A DNA stretch of 64,000 bases, taken from the NCBI GenBank assembly GCA_947471745.1, contig CANJKZ010000115.1, positions 1-64,000 on the forward strand, given 5' to 3'. Of this stretch, positions 52,794 to 62,939 are shown in pieces. The position numbers and the translations under genes are program-made. Numbering within the stretch: the first letter of the stretch is position 1; each line of letters begins with the position of its first letter. A model generated the notes under the pieces. It had not been told where the DNA came from and searched no databases. It saw only the letters and a list, made by a program, of their open reading frames with translations. Source of the DNA: Closterium sp. Naga37s-1 (lineage: Eukaryota > Streptophyta > Zygnematophyceae > Desmidiales > Closteriaceae).

Positions 52794-53047
52794 TGTCAGA
52801 ACTTATATTTGTAACTGCCTGTAGCTGTAGTTAGTGTAGTTATTATAAACTTTGTTTGGTGGTGCACCTTATTTGTTTCCTTTGCTATATGTTCTTCGAA
52901 ACCTATAGTGAAACCATCCTTTCCAACTTCCTCGACATCTCACCCTAGGCACAAACTACTCGACATCCTAGTTGGGCCTAGGCTCCTAAGCCTAGGCCCT
53001 AGTTAAACTTGATCTCCTTCCTACGATTCTGTCATGCTATCAGAGCG
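52794..53047 (+). mobile_element. Candidate LTR end with primer-binding site
   Basis: TGTCAGAACTTATATTTG at 52794 and GATTCTGTCA ending at 53034 bound a 241-bp AT-rich segment. TGCTATCAGAGCG follows immediately, one mismatch from the initiator tRNA-Met site used by the TRIM at 46054. This is the layout of a 5' LTR plus primer site. I found no matching 3' LTR within the next few kb, so the element is incomplete or its other end has diverged. Confidence 0.6.
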
Positions 53048-53159
53048 TTTTACGTCCTGGCCTGTGGGCCCGCCAATATGCTTCCGCTGCTATTTTTCTC
53101 GGTCGCGCGCCTAGGGCGCGTGGCGATTTTCTCTTGTCCCGCCCCCGGTTGGCGAGTGA

Positions 53160-53345
53160 CTCCTTCTCTGCCCGTCGCGCGCCCCGTGGCACGCGACGGT
53201 GCCCTAAACCTGCCCGTCGTGCGCCCCGTGGCACGCGACGGTGCCCTGCTCGTCGTGCGCCCCGAGGCACACGACCGGGCCCTAAACTTAAACTTGCCCG
53301 TCGTGCGCCCGGTGGCACGCGACGGGCCCTCTCCGCACCTGCTCT
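53160..53345 (+). repeat. Minisatellite of CCCGTCGTGCGCCCCGTGGC units
   Basis: Four to five units of 30-55 bp, each with GTCG-GCGCCC-G-GGCACGCGAC, followed by GTGCCCTAAACCTG variants. It lies downstream of the candidate LTR. The rest up to 53748 is GC-rich with C/T and GGA tracts and no gene. Confidence 0.8.
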
Positions 53346-53748
53346 CCCTGCAGCCGCCCCTGACCTACCTGCGCCGACACAATGTAGCCGCTCTGCGGCT
53401 TTCTTCCCGCCCACCCCCTCCTCCTTTGTTTCCCTGCAGCCGTGGGGAGGAGGGTATGGGGGTGGCGGGTGTTGGAGCTTTGGGTCGTTTCCTTCCCTTC
53501 CCCTCCTCCTCCTTTCGTTCCCACTACTGCAGCTGCCGCTGGGGGGGAGGGTGTGAGGGTGTGGGGGAGAAGGGGGAGTGGCACCGGGGTGGCGGGTGTG
53601 AGGCAACCAGCAGCCGTCCCTCCACCTCTCCTCTCTTCCCCCCCCTCTCTGCTGCTCCTGCAGCAGTGTGGGGGAGGGGAAGGAGGAGGGTGAGGAGATG
53701 GAGGGGGTGACCAGCTAGTGTTAGCCCGCCTGCAGTACCTGCTGTTGC

Positions 53749-55053
53749 TTGTTTATTATTTTGCATGGGTCCCCCCACCGTCACCAATGCAACCTACGCG
53801 GCGACCTGATACATCTGGCGATGGGGACCCTCATCGGCCTGCTTGTACGGGAGAAGTGTCTTGTCCCGGATCAGGACCCGCCGCTCGCCATCAGGACGAA
53901 CTCAGCGGTGCCCCGTGAATACCTGGCGCTCGACGCTAAGCTGCGCGAGCTCTCCGTGGAACTGGGTAACACACAGATCTGTATCAAGCATGGTGAGGAC
54001 GAAACATTCCGTGTGGAGGGCAGGGTCGCGGACATGGAACTGGAGTTGAAATCCATGTGGGAAGAGTTAGAGCGCGTGAAACAGCTCGCCCGCGCAGCTG
54101 GTCAGACTCCCAGGAGCGGCCCCAACATCGACGGGGCGACATCCGGCCTACGTGGCAGCGTGTGGGATATCAACGAGAGGGGGAATGACGCCACGCACAT
54201 GCGCGATGCATCAGCGGTCGTCCGGCAGTTGCTCACAAGCCTGGGGGCGCAGGAACAATCTCCTGTGTGTCGAAGCCCCGCTGCCATGCAGACTGTGGCC
54301 CTGAGTGCTAAGCCAACTCAGGCTCTCTCCGAGATGAACAGCCAAGCACTCGCTGTGCCGCTCCAGCAAACGCTCGAGGTTCAGGGGGAGAGTACCGGGC
54401 CTCCTGCAGCGACAGCCGCTGCGGGCGGCAAGACAGGGCCCGAGGGTGCAGGCGGAACGCTGGTCCCCAAGATTTCCTACGCTGGTGTGCACCTGCTGCG
54501 GGATGGTTTGTGGCATGTTAAACTGGTGAAGGACCCGAAGAACCCGAGCACCATCATGCTCGGGTCGTACGAGGACCAGCTCGTCGCTGCGCGGGCGTTT
54601 GCCGCTGCGGTGCATGTCGTCCGTCGCCATCAGCCTATTCGTGGCCGGGTTTTGCCGCTGCATGGTGCCGACCTCGAGATACTGAAGGGTTGCACCACAC
54701 GCCACGTGGAGTTCTTGGCCAGGCGGAGGGCATGGGGTCGGTGGGAGCGATGGCAGACGGAGATTGAAGAGATGGGCGGCCTTCCTGCAGAAGGGGAAGT
54801 AGGGGCAGCGGCGGCACAGACCAACGAAACAGCCGCGGCACAAGTCCATGATAGTGCCGCAACGCCTTCCTCTGAGCCGGATGTGGCCCGGGTCACCGAG
54901 CCCATTGCTGCACCAACCCGTGGTGACGTGGTGGCAGCTGCCGCCACCCCACTTCCAGGAAACGATGGCACGGCGCAGGAAGACGAGGGTGGTGCGGCGA
55001 CCGTGGGTAAGATTGTTATTTTAGCACTACATGCTCCACATATAGCCGTCTAA
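53749..55053 (+). CDS. ORF with coiled coil and an AP2/ERF-like segment
   Basis: An uninterrupted frame of 434 codons; the true start could also be the ATG at 53821. Around residues 75-120 there is a charged, probably coiled-coil stretch (RVADMELELKSMWEELERVK). Around residues 243-295 the sequence ISYAGVHLLRDGLWHVKLVK, then IMLGSYEDQLVAARAFAAAV, resembles AP2/ERF domains (YxGV, a Trp in strand 2, LG-S/T-aspartate/glutamate, AARAxxxAA). The C-terminal part is Ala/Glu-rich and disordered. An AP2-like fold occurs both in plant transcription factors and in proteins derived from mobile elements. The upstream LTR-like end, 0.7 kb away, raises the second possibility. The assignment is tentative. Confidence 0.5.
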   Translation: MFIILHGSPHRHQCNLRGDLIHLAMGTLIGLLVREKCLVPDQDPPLAIRTNSAVPREYLALDAKLRELSVELGNTQICIKHGEDETFRVEGRVADMELELKSMWEELERVKQLARAAGQTPRSGPNIDGATSGLRGSVWDINERGNDATHMRDASAVVRQLLTSLGAQEQSPVCRSPAAMQTVALSAKPTQALSEMNSQALAVPLQQTLEVQGESTGPPAATAAAGGKTGPEGAGGTLVPKISYAGVHLLRDGLWHVKLVKDPKNPSTIMLGSYEDQLVAARAFAAAVHVVRRHQPIRGRVLPLHGADLEILKGCTTRHVEFLARRRAWGRWERWQTEIEEMGGLPAEGEVGAAAAQTNETAAAQVHDSAATPSSEPDVARVTEPIAAPTRGDVVAAAATPLPGNDGTAQEDEGGAATVGKIVILALHAPHIAV

Positions 55054-56759
55054 GCTTACCCCCCCTCTTATTTGTGTATGGCAGGAAATCAGAACCAGGA
55101 GAACACCATCCGTGACTAAAGCACGTCACCTCACCATAGAGTTACTGAAGACGACTGTGTGTGTTGCAATGCTGGTGCTGCTGTGGTTCTTGTGTGTTTG
55201 ACTCGTTATCCCTCCTTTGTTTCCCTAAAAACCCTGTAGATGCATTTAGTCGAGGGTTTAGAAGTTGTTGCGACAATTATCAGGGTCGGTTTGTAAGTGG
55301 CGATTAATGTGTGGGGTCCATATGTTTTACTTGATTCCATTTTCGTGACCTTGCCTGTGTTTGCTTATCTCATGAGCACCTGATTTGGTTGCTTAGTGAT
55401 TCATGAAATTGCATGTCACGCGCTGAAAATGTACCGAAAGCTCACGTAAAAACACGAGCCATCCGGGTCTGCTTCGGATCGAGTCCCACACTCACATGGA
55501 GACGTTTCGGTTCAGTACGATTACGGACGGTTGTCGTGAATACCTCAAATTGTAAATCGAGTGTATATCTTATACACAATAGCAGGACAGCAGATACTTA
55601 AGAGTTTAGGTTCAGCGCCTCATAAGTCAGCGGACCAAAGCAAGCGCATTAAAATATGATGACATTACAGACCTGACGTAGCATTACTCATGATTTTCAG
55701 GCAATTTGCAGAAACTAAAACACAAATCTTTATTAGATTTGTCCTCTCAATAGGCATCGACCGGCTGACATCACTGACATCCTTGCAAAACATCTGGAAA
55801 ACTGGAATACACACTGAACCACTTGACATGACACTCTACACTGAGAACACAACGTCAATGGTGTCTATCTAGTTCGTGGTTTTAGTGCAGTTTGATGGCA
55901 CAAGTTCTCACCTAAGATTTCCAAAGATCACACTGCTGGGTAGGATATATGGTGGCCTGTGGGGTCCATGTATTTGTTTTTAAGTGGTGTTTGGGGCTGT
56001 ATAGAAGAAAGGTTGGTCTGCTGCAGAATAGTTAGATGGTATGAGTTTTTGAACAACATGTCATATACTGATTTAGAAACTACGCTTTACCGACGGATCA
56101 CACGCAGACCCTAAACTGTGGTGGTATTAAAATGTTTGTAACCCACATCGTTCATGGTCGTTTTTCAAGCAAATGTAGTTTCTATGATTATCCGTTTGGC
56201 CAAACTTGTGTTTATTAAGAATTAAGTTGGTGTAACGAGATTTCGTATCAAAACATTACCCTCACTTTCATAACAAATCTCGCGCGCCTCTGTGAGGTGT
56301 CGCGAGCGAGGGTCAGGGCTGGCAAACCCCGTCGTGAGATTTCGTGAATACACCTGGACTCGTAACGGTTCATGAGTCGTCACAGACGGACAATTCGATA
56401 CCACGAGTGGATCGTGCAGTTACGCGTTCAACACGGTAGTGACTCATGGCACTTGTGGTAATATCCGTGATTGCATGGTGCGCATTTAACACAGACCGTT
56501 CATGTTAACGAAATCTCGTGAAGTTTGTGAATGATACGTAAAACATCACGATTGGTCATGAAGGTCACAGCTGTTTTAGGTGCAGAATGTAAACCACTTT
56601 TATTCTGATGCTTCTCTACTGTAGTCAGCTTATAATCCACTAACAAAATATAGGGTGTACCAAAAGTGATCAGCCGATGAAAAAAAATAAAAATGTTTAC
56701 CAACCCTCCCCCGACCCATCCCCCACCTCGTCTTCCTGCACCTCCTCCCGTGACTCTGC
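55054..56759. other. AT-rich intergenic region
   Basis: No supported gene. A region at 56222-56540 repeats ACGAGATTTCGT/AAATCTCGTG-type words in both orientations and might be one end of the adjacent Mutator-like element, but I could not pair it with a matching end on the other side. Confidence 0.45.
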
Positions 56760-58357
56760 CTACGGTCCCCCCTGAGGGTATCCACCATACTTCCACTTGC
56801 ACTTCAGACGGTTGTGCCCCAGCTCCCGGCACCTCCCGCAACGATACGCATGGGGTGCTGTCTCCACACGAGTGTGGTCCTCCGGGCGGCCAACCCTGGT
56901 CAAGACAAGAGATGGCGCATCACAAACCCCAGCCGGAGCTTTGGGCACCTCTCTTATGAATCTGTCAATGCAAGTCCCCCTCTCCCCGAGAGACCACCAC
57001 CTCGCCGGTTGTAGCTCGCATAGCCGGCACCCGGGATGCTGGAGCCATTGGCAGCCGGACCCGCGTCAGCGGCTGCCGACGATCCTCGAGGAGCATTTCT
57101 GGCTGCACGGCGGCCATCGCGACCGGCCTCGAAAACGTATGCCCGTGCACCCTCATACGTTTGTCGCGCCTGTGGAGGTGGTCGAGTCGCTGGTTCTGGT
57201 GGGAAATCCGGCACCGGCGGATCCTCCCTCCCAAACAAGTACAGAGCCATGTCGGGAAAGTCAGTCCGGCAGGCTGCAATGAGTGCCAGCCACTTCACCT
57301 TACTCCTGCACTTGACCAACCGCCAGAAGAACTTCATAGCTGCCTTGCCGTGCCGCTTAAGGTTCTGTTCCAGGTGCCAGGCGCAAAAATAGTGCGGGAT
57401 GTGACTAGGCATCACCTCCTTGGCTGCCGGGACAAGCCCTTTGTCCCGATCGCTGATCATTGCCGCGTGTTTTTGCTGGACCCACTCCGGAAACCCTTCA
57501 AGGAACAGCCTCAGGAACCAGCTCCATGACTCTTTGTTCTCAGATTCCACCAACCCCCAAGCCAGCAGGAGAACTTTTTGGTTCCCATCGAGGGTAACAA
57601 CGACAAGCAGCATCGCCTTCTGCGCGCTAATCAGGTGCGTACCGTCGAACGCGACAACCGGACGGCAAAAGTTGAGTGCATGGCGCGCCGCGGAAGGACG
57701 GACGAAGAACCTGTGGAACAACCCTCCTAGTGTATCCAGCTGCACTTTCACCCCGGGGTCAATGACCTGGAGCCGATCCACCAACCAAGGAATCTGTCGA
57801 AACGACTCCTCCCAATCCCCATACATCTCCTTCATGATGTACTCGCGCAAACGCCATGCCTGCCAGTAGTGGATCTCCTGGCCCCCAATACCCTCCATCT
57901 GACGCATAATGTGAATCGGGGCCAGGAACGGATCAGCGCGGACCATATTGCCGTAGGCGCGAATGAGCACGGGTAACTTGTTAGCTATGTCCTCGGCGTA
58001 TGCATGCCTATGTTCAGGTCTGCAGATGTGCTCCTCCACTGGTACAAGACCCGTGATGCGCCAGAAATCGCCATGCTTACACTGCGCATACGAACAGCTC
58101 CGAAGGCACGCCGGCAGGTGCCCCTCCGCCATGGACTTGCAGCCCACTACCACGTATCTCTCCTTCGTGATCATAACCTTGTAGCCGAACTTGTGTAGAA
58201 GGGCGTAAACCTGGACAGCCTCGAAGCATTTGTCACGTGACGAGTACACACCACCCACTTCCAACGGCGCATTGTCATTAGGGCCTTCTAATTCCCAGTC
58301 AATCTCAGGAGCGGAGTGCATCTTACGCAGCGCAATAAGCTGCGGATTTCCCGCCAT
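56760..58357 (-). mobile_element. Mutator-like (MULE/MuDR) transposase
   Basis: A 467-codon frame (56954-58357) starts MAGNPQLIALRKMHSAPEID. The N-terminal part has the FAR1/MuDR-like zinc region (CLRSCSYAQCKHGDFWRITG and ICRPEHRH). The catalytic core contains VVAFDGTHLISAQKAMLLVV, with the first Asp, and AAMISDRDKGLVPAAKEVMP, with the second Asp, followed by the C-x2-H signature FCAWHLEQN. The usual SWIM zinc finger is not seen; the frame ends in a Pro/Arg/Gly-rich tail. A CCHC knuckle CGRCRELGHNRLKC lies at 56760-56948 in another minus frame, so an intron or a frameshift separates it. It is a plain cut-and-paste DNA transposon, and may be immobile given these defects and no recognised terminal repeats. 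Confidence 0.88.
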
Positions 58358-59620
58358 GATTGCGGGATTCCGCTACATTCGCGGGGGGGCTAAACGGCAG
58401 CCGGAGAGATCTAAAAAACGAGAACAAGGTAAGACCAAGTCGGAAGTGTTAGATGTTTCGTCAGTAGACTACGAAGAAGTTCAAATCTCACGAAAACAAC
58501 GGACTCCCCTCTCAATGGATTAAGGGCGCGTTTCACCTGATACGATCCCGATCACTTTCAGTCATTGCTCAGTATGGTTACGTCATGAATAATGGGCACT
58601 GAAGGTTTGACTGGTTTACAAGGGTTTTTGGTACGGTGGAAAGTCGTGATATCACGATGTTCAGCAGGATCGGCTACCCCGTAACGCGTCCTAGTGGAAC
58701 CGATATGCTGCCAAAACTGAACATGACAAAACTAATGCAAACAAAAAAGGAATAAGACAAACAGGGTCGGCGCGACCCTGGCATGACCTGGCGCATCATG
58801 ATGCTACAATGTGCAATTTTGGTTTTTGTGAAGGACTTGAAAAACCTAATGGAAATTTCGCGATACCGCGACGACGGACAAAACTGACCTGTAATATAGA
58901 AAACACCTGGTTTCAGGGTGAAAAAAACGTGGAAGCGCATGTAGGTCGATTCTTTTGGAGAAGGTTCGATCGCCCTACCTGCGGTGCGAGCCTGGTCGAC
59001 AGGATTGTGAGAGGCGCGCGATCGGCCGTGTCGCGCAATTTTGCCAGCAAAATTGGTGACAACTCTACTGTACCGGCTCTCGCCGTCTCGAACAAGTTGT
59101 GTACAGACCACACCGCTTCCGAACGTTCCGAAACCCTCAGTGTTCCGGTCTCGATGACCACCTGCAGTAATCCATTTGATTCGAGGAATGGGGAAGATAG
59201 GGGTATGAGATCCACCAAACAATGAGCTACACGTTGCTGTCCCGCACGAACGAGCGGAAAGCATCCGCACCGCAACAGGTTGTGCGACTCCGCTCGACCC
59301 GAAGCAAGCGAGACGTGGTGGTGGTGAGAAGAAGCGTCTCGTTCAGCTGTCTCCCATGGGTGATCCCTGGGTTTGGGAGGAGGGAGTGTACAGCTAATGC
59401 CCATTAGAATAACCAAAATGGTAGTTTATAACACTCTACCCACAACATTGCAGTGACAGATTTCCGTTAACAATGTGAATTGCGTTTATAGGATTTGTAA
59501 GACACCAATGTCACAAGAGAGTGCATTACTCATAGCAGTATCGGATGGGACATATACCTATGCCCTACATCCGGGCGATGACTGAATCAGGCACAATATT
59601 GCTCACTGGTATTATCCCAT
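58358..59620. other. Intergenic, with a possible MITE end at about 59560-59582
   Basis: No supported gene. ACATCCGGGCGATGAC at about 59566-59581 matches the right terminal repeat of the MITE at 26901-27165. No matching left end was found, so this is at most a remnant. Confidence 0.45.
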
Positions 59621-60284
59621 TCAGGGAGAGAACAGGTCATCGTAAACACCAACTGCTCTACCACTAAACAGCGGGTGATTCATTGCAGGGCGCCATTTTT
59701 GACAGGCCCCGCTTCCAAGGAAAATTGACGTGCTCATGCATTGTACAGACTGGATCTCCTCCCCTCGAAGCTCCTCGCACGGCAAGAGGGGACTCATCAA
59801 CCGGTCTAGTCGTCCTCCACTCCCACCACTCGTGGAGGCCAAGCAGTTAGAAGAAGGGCTCGAGATACCATCACACGACACCAGATGCACTGCTGCCTCA
59901 CTCATTGTCTCCGTAACAAGGAGAACTGGGTCCAATTTCGCGCTCCTGCTGCTCACCTCCACATGCCTCTGCCCTTCGGCAGCAACTGGCAGAGCTGTCA
60001 GCCCGTTTGTCATACTCACCCCTTTGCTCCACCTGTCTCCGCCATTCATCACGAACATCCAATTCCCACCGCTACGTGTACCCCCCCCTTTCCCGTGCTC
60101 CGGACTTGGCAGCCATAGCAAGGGCGGTTGCGCCTTCGTTCACGAAGAAGAAGAACCCGGCCTTCCGCTCCTCAGATTTGCCACCTTTCTCCTCATCCTT
60201 CTCCTCTCCACTAGCTCCCATGACTCCCCCACTCCTCTTGCCACCATGCAGGTTGCTCGATGAAGGCGGGGTCCAATCCTTGGG
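59621..60284 (-). mobile_element. Possible copia-like remnant downstream of the CCHC ORF
   Basis: Minus-strand frames immediately after the CCHC knuckle of the neighbouring ORF have a composition and motifs (for example MTNGLTALPVAAEG near 59995-60036) that loosely resemble the gag-protease region of copia elements. It is broken, with no LTRs. The call rests on weak similarity only. Confidence 0.3.
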
Positions 60285-62939
60285 TCATTGGTAGCACTTC
60301 CGCCAACGATGTCCGCGCTTCTTGCAGTAGAAGCACACCTCCCCTTGACCCCCGCCGCTATCCTCCTTAGGGTAGTCCTTGTTCTTGCCTTCCACTTCTT
60401 CTTGAAGCCACTCTTTCCACCTCCAACTCCATAGCCAGCCCCCTCCTCCGAGCGCTCCACACTCCGCCGCCGCAAGCCCTCCCACCTTACACCACCCACT
60501 ATCCGGCGACCGAACAATCATATCCGAAGGCTCCACAGCGCCTCCTCCCACTTCCTGCCCCCTGCTCCTCCTCCTCCTCCGATCCTCATCTGCTTCGGTG
60601 CGCCGATCCACCCAAAAATCAGGTTCGGAGCCCACACGGCGCATGCGCCTGCGATGTGTTTGCCGCGGCATGGGTGTTGGGCTGGGTAGTTGCCAATCAT
60701 GTTGCTCTCCCTTGACTTCAGCCTTCAGTTCGAGCGCGGGCTTGTAATCCACCTGCTTCAGTTTCTCCTCCTGTCCACTGGATCCTTTAACGTCAGGTGA
60801 GCTATGCGAGTGCAAGTCACATTTGGAAGCCGTTGGTGAATGCAAGGGCAGGTCACACGCAGAAGCAGCTGGTGCGTACATTCTGCTCCCTCCTGTCACG
60901 GCCACTTTAGCTGCTGCTGCAATCTCTTGCACTGGCAAATGCTGTGTTGGCAGGCGCTGTGTCTGCAGATGCTGTGTCGGAGGCTGCTGTTTTTGCAAGT
61001 CCTGAGCTGGCAGATTCTGCAGAGGAAGTTTCTGCGCAGGCTCTGGTTGCGCTGGCATCTCCGTCATGAGCGCTTGGTGAGTTGATGCGGGCTGCAGCCG
61101 AGGGAGCGACATGGAGGCGCAGCGAAAGCTTTGCGGGTCATTGTCAAGGCCGCAGAATAACCTATGCTCCGTGGCAGGCAGAAAGAGAGGAGCACCCCCT
61201 TTGGCCCTGCCCAGACCTCCAACAGCCCCCGGCACAAGGGGAATGCACCCTTCCGAGAAACTCCCGCCGGAAGCACCCTCCCTCGTCCTGCGTCTCCCAG
61301 GGTCCTTAAGCGCCTCAGTCGAGTCATTGAACGCATCATGCAGTGTCGCTGACATGACCCAGGCCTCATGCGACGCTGCTCGCTCTCTCATGAACCCACC
61401 ATGATGCGAAGCTACGGAGTAATCAAGCCGCGTCTCGCAAGTCTCTTCGGTTCGGCTGCGCCGCAGCAGCGGAGGCGCTCCAATGGACGGCTCGGGGACG
61501 CCGGGACTCGCCAGAACATGCATCGGAACGTGCATAGGAGCCAACGTTGTTGCCGGGATGTGATTGTGATTGAACGTCGTCGTCGCCGGGATGTGATTGA
61601 AGGATTTGTTGCGGCGGGTCGACACAGCTGGGTAGCGGGCAGCGGGGAGAATCGGTCCCGCCCAATGGCTCCAATCCGCGCTTGTCCACCGGTGGTGCCG
61701 TGGGGGCTTATTCGCTGTCGATCCTGCACCGTTGGATGCGTTGCATCCACCGTGAACACCGTTGGATCCCGCGTCGCTTGATGCTGTGCTGTTGGTACGG
61801 CTTGTCCATGGGCTTGTGTGGTGATCCCATGGGTTGGCGGCGTGAGTAGAAGTAGCCGTGGCGGGATGATCCCAAGGGTTGGCGGAGTGCCGTTTGTGGC
61901 GGAAGATGGGCGACACGGGAGCGTGCAACAAGTGCCAGAGGGATCCCACGCTCCATCCGCTCGTGCTGCTGCTGCTGCTGCTGCCGCTGCAGCCGCTGCT
62001 GGTAGTGGTGCTACTCCCACCGTGATGGAACGAAAACGAACCGCTGGTAACCGTTGCCGTTGCCGCTGCGTGAAGGCCGTGCGACCATGGGGAGCTAGCG
62101 CTGCGTTCCGCGACTCCCGGCGACTGCAGCGACCTCTCTGTCGAGTCGTTGGTACTATTGGCGCGCACAATCTGTCGTCCCCCGTCGAACCCGGCGGCGT
62201 GCGCGCCCGTGCTGTTCCGCCGGACATGATGGATTGCGGTGCTGCTGCTCCCCCGGCTCAGGCTCCGCAATCCACCCCCTCCGCTGCGCGGGCGTGCGTT
62301 GGCGGGCGCTGCGCAAACCTTGTTTCCCGCGCTTACTAGCGCCGCGCGGCCCATCGTATGCTCGACCGCGCGGAGGTTCCCGCCCACGAACGCGCCGAGA
62401 GCGCCGCCGCTGGTGTCGTCGCGCGGACGATGCGGGGACGGAGGGGGCCGCTCGCAGCGAGCGGGCGACGGCGAGGTGTTAGGATGATCTCTGTCAGTTG
62501 CCCTTTCAGAAGCGGGATTGCCGCGCCGTCCGCGCTGTCCGGCGGCCACGGCGCCGCTCACGCTACTGTTATCGCGGGGGGAAGCGGTCGAGATTCTTTT
62601 CGCCGCCGGCGCCGGTTCGCATGGACGGAACCCGCCGAAGTTGCATGCGACGCTGTCGCTGGAATCGCTCTTCGCAAACTCGCTCGTTTCGCCGCTTCTC
62701 CCGTCGCTCCCGTCGCTCTCGTCGCTGCACTCCGCGCTGACGAGCGGCGGCGCGACGGAATCATCATCGAGCTCTATCGAGTCGCTGCTTGCGACAATGT
62801 CGAGGGCCGGGGGGCGCCGGAAGGGCGGGCGGAGAGAAGGTAGTGACGAGGCCGCGGGCTGATGGACCTGGGGAGCGGAACTGGCCGATCGCCCTAAACT
62901 CCCAAACAGATTACCTCCTAGAACGGCGGCCATTTCCAC
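60285..62939 (-). CDS. Long, mostly disordered protein with C-terminal CCHC zinc knuckle
   Basis: A single open frame of 884 codons starting MEMAAVLGGNLFGSLGRSAS. It is rich in Ser, Thr, His, Ala and Pro, with low-complexity patches such as NPWDHPATATSTHAANPWDH, FNHIPATTTFNHNHIPATT and the tandem QHLQTQRLPTQHLP. Near the C-terminus come an Arg-rich segment (PRQTHRRRMRRVGSEPDFWV), a Trp-rich segment GGGGWLWSWRWKEWLQEEVE, and a CCHC knuckle CFYCKKRGHRWRKC just before the stop. I do not recognise the family. The uninterrupted length supports a real gene, but the GC bias of the region makes long chance frames more likely. The knuckle could be a host RNA-binding module or captured from a gag gene, as the following sequence hints. 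Confidence 0.5.
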   Translation of the reverse strand: MEMAAVLGGNLFGSLGRSASSAPQVHQPAASSLPSLRPPFRRPPALDIVASSDSIELDDDSVAPPLVSAECSDESDGSDGRSGETSEFAKSDSSDSVACNFGGFRPCEPAPAAKRISTASPRDNSSVSGAVAAGQRGRRGNPASERATDRDHPNTSPSPARCERPPPSPHRPRDDTSGGALGAFVGGNLRAVEHTMGRAALVSAGNKVCAAPANARPRSGGGGLRSLSRGSSSTAIHHVRRNSTGAHAAGFDGGRQIVRANSTNDSTERSLQSPGVAERSASSPWSHGLHAAATATVTSGSFSFHHGGSSTTTSSGCSGSSSSSSTSGWSVGSLWHLLHAPVSPIFRHKRHSANPWDHPATATSTHAANPWDHHTSPWTSRTNSTASSDAGSNGVHGGCNASNGAGSTANKPPRHHRWTSADWSHWAGPILPAARYPAVSTRRNKSFNHIPATTTFNHNHIPATTLAPMHVPMHVLASPGVPEPSIGAPPLLRRSRTEETCETRLDYSVASHHGGFMRERAASHEAWVMSATLHDAFNDSTEALKDPGRRRTREGASGGSFSEGCIPLVPGAVGGLGRAKGGAPLFLPATEHRLFCGLDNDPQSFRCASMSLPRLQPASTHQALMTEMPAQPEPAQKLPLQNLPAQDLQKQQPPTQHLQTQRLPTQHLPVQEIAAAAKVAVTGGSRMYAPAASACDLPLHSPTASKCDLHSHSSPDVKGSSGQEEKLKQVDYKPALELKAEVKGEQHDWQLPSPTPMPRQTHRRRMRRVGSEPDFWVDRRTEADEDRRRRRSRGQEVGGGAVEPSDMIVRSPDSGWCKVGGLAAAECGALGGGGWLWSWRWKEWLQEEVEGKNKDYPKEDSGGGQGEVCFYCKKRGHRWRKCYQ

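Noticed and set aside
53040-53710. Two overlapping ORFs over the GC-rich region before the AP2-like ORF
   Set aside because: Driven by the minisatellite and by GGA/CCT tracts; no domain similarity.
56222-56540. Possible MULE terminal inverted repeat
   Set aside because: AAATCTCGTG-like words occur in both orientations here, but I could not find a matching inverted end to the right of the transposase.
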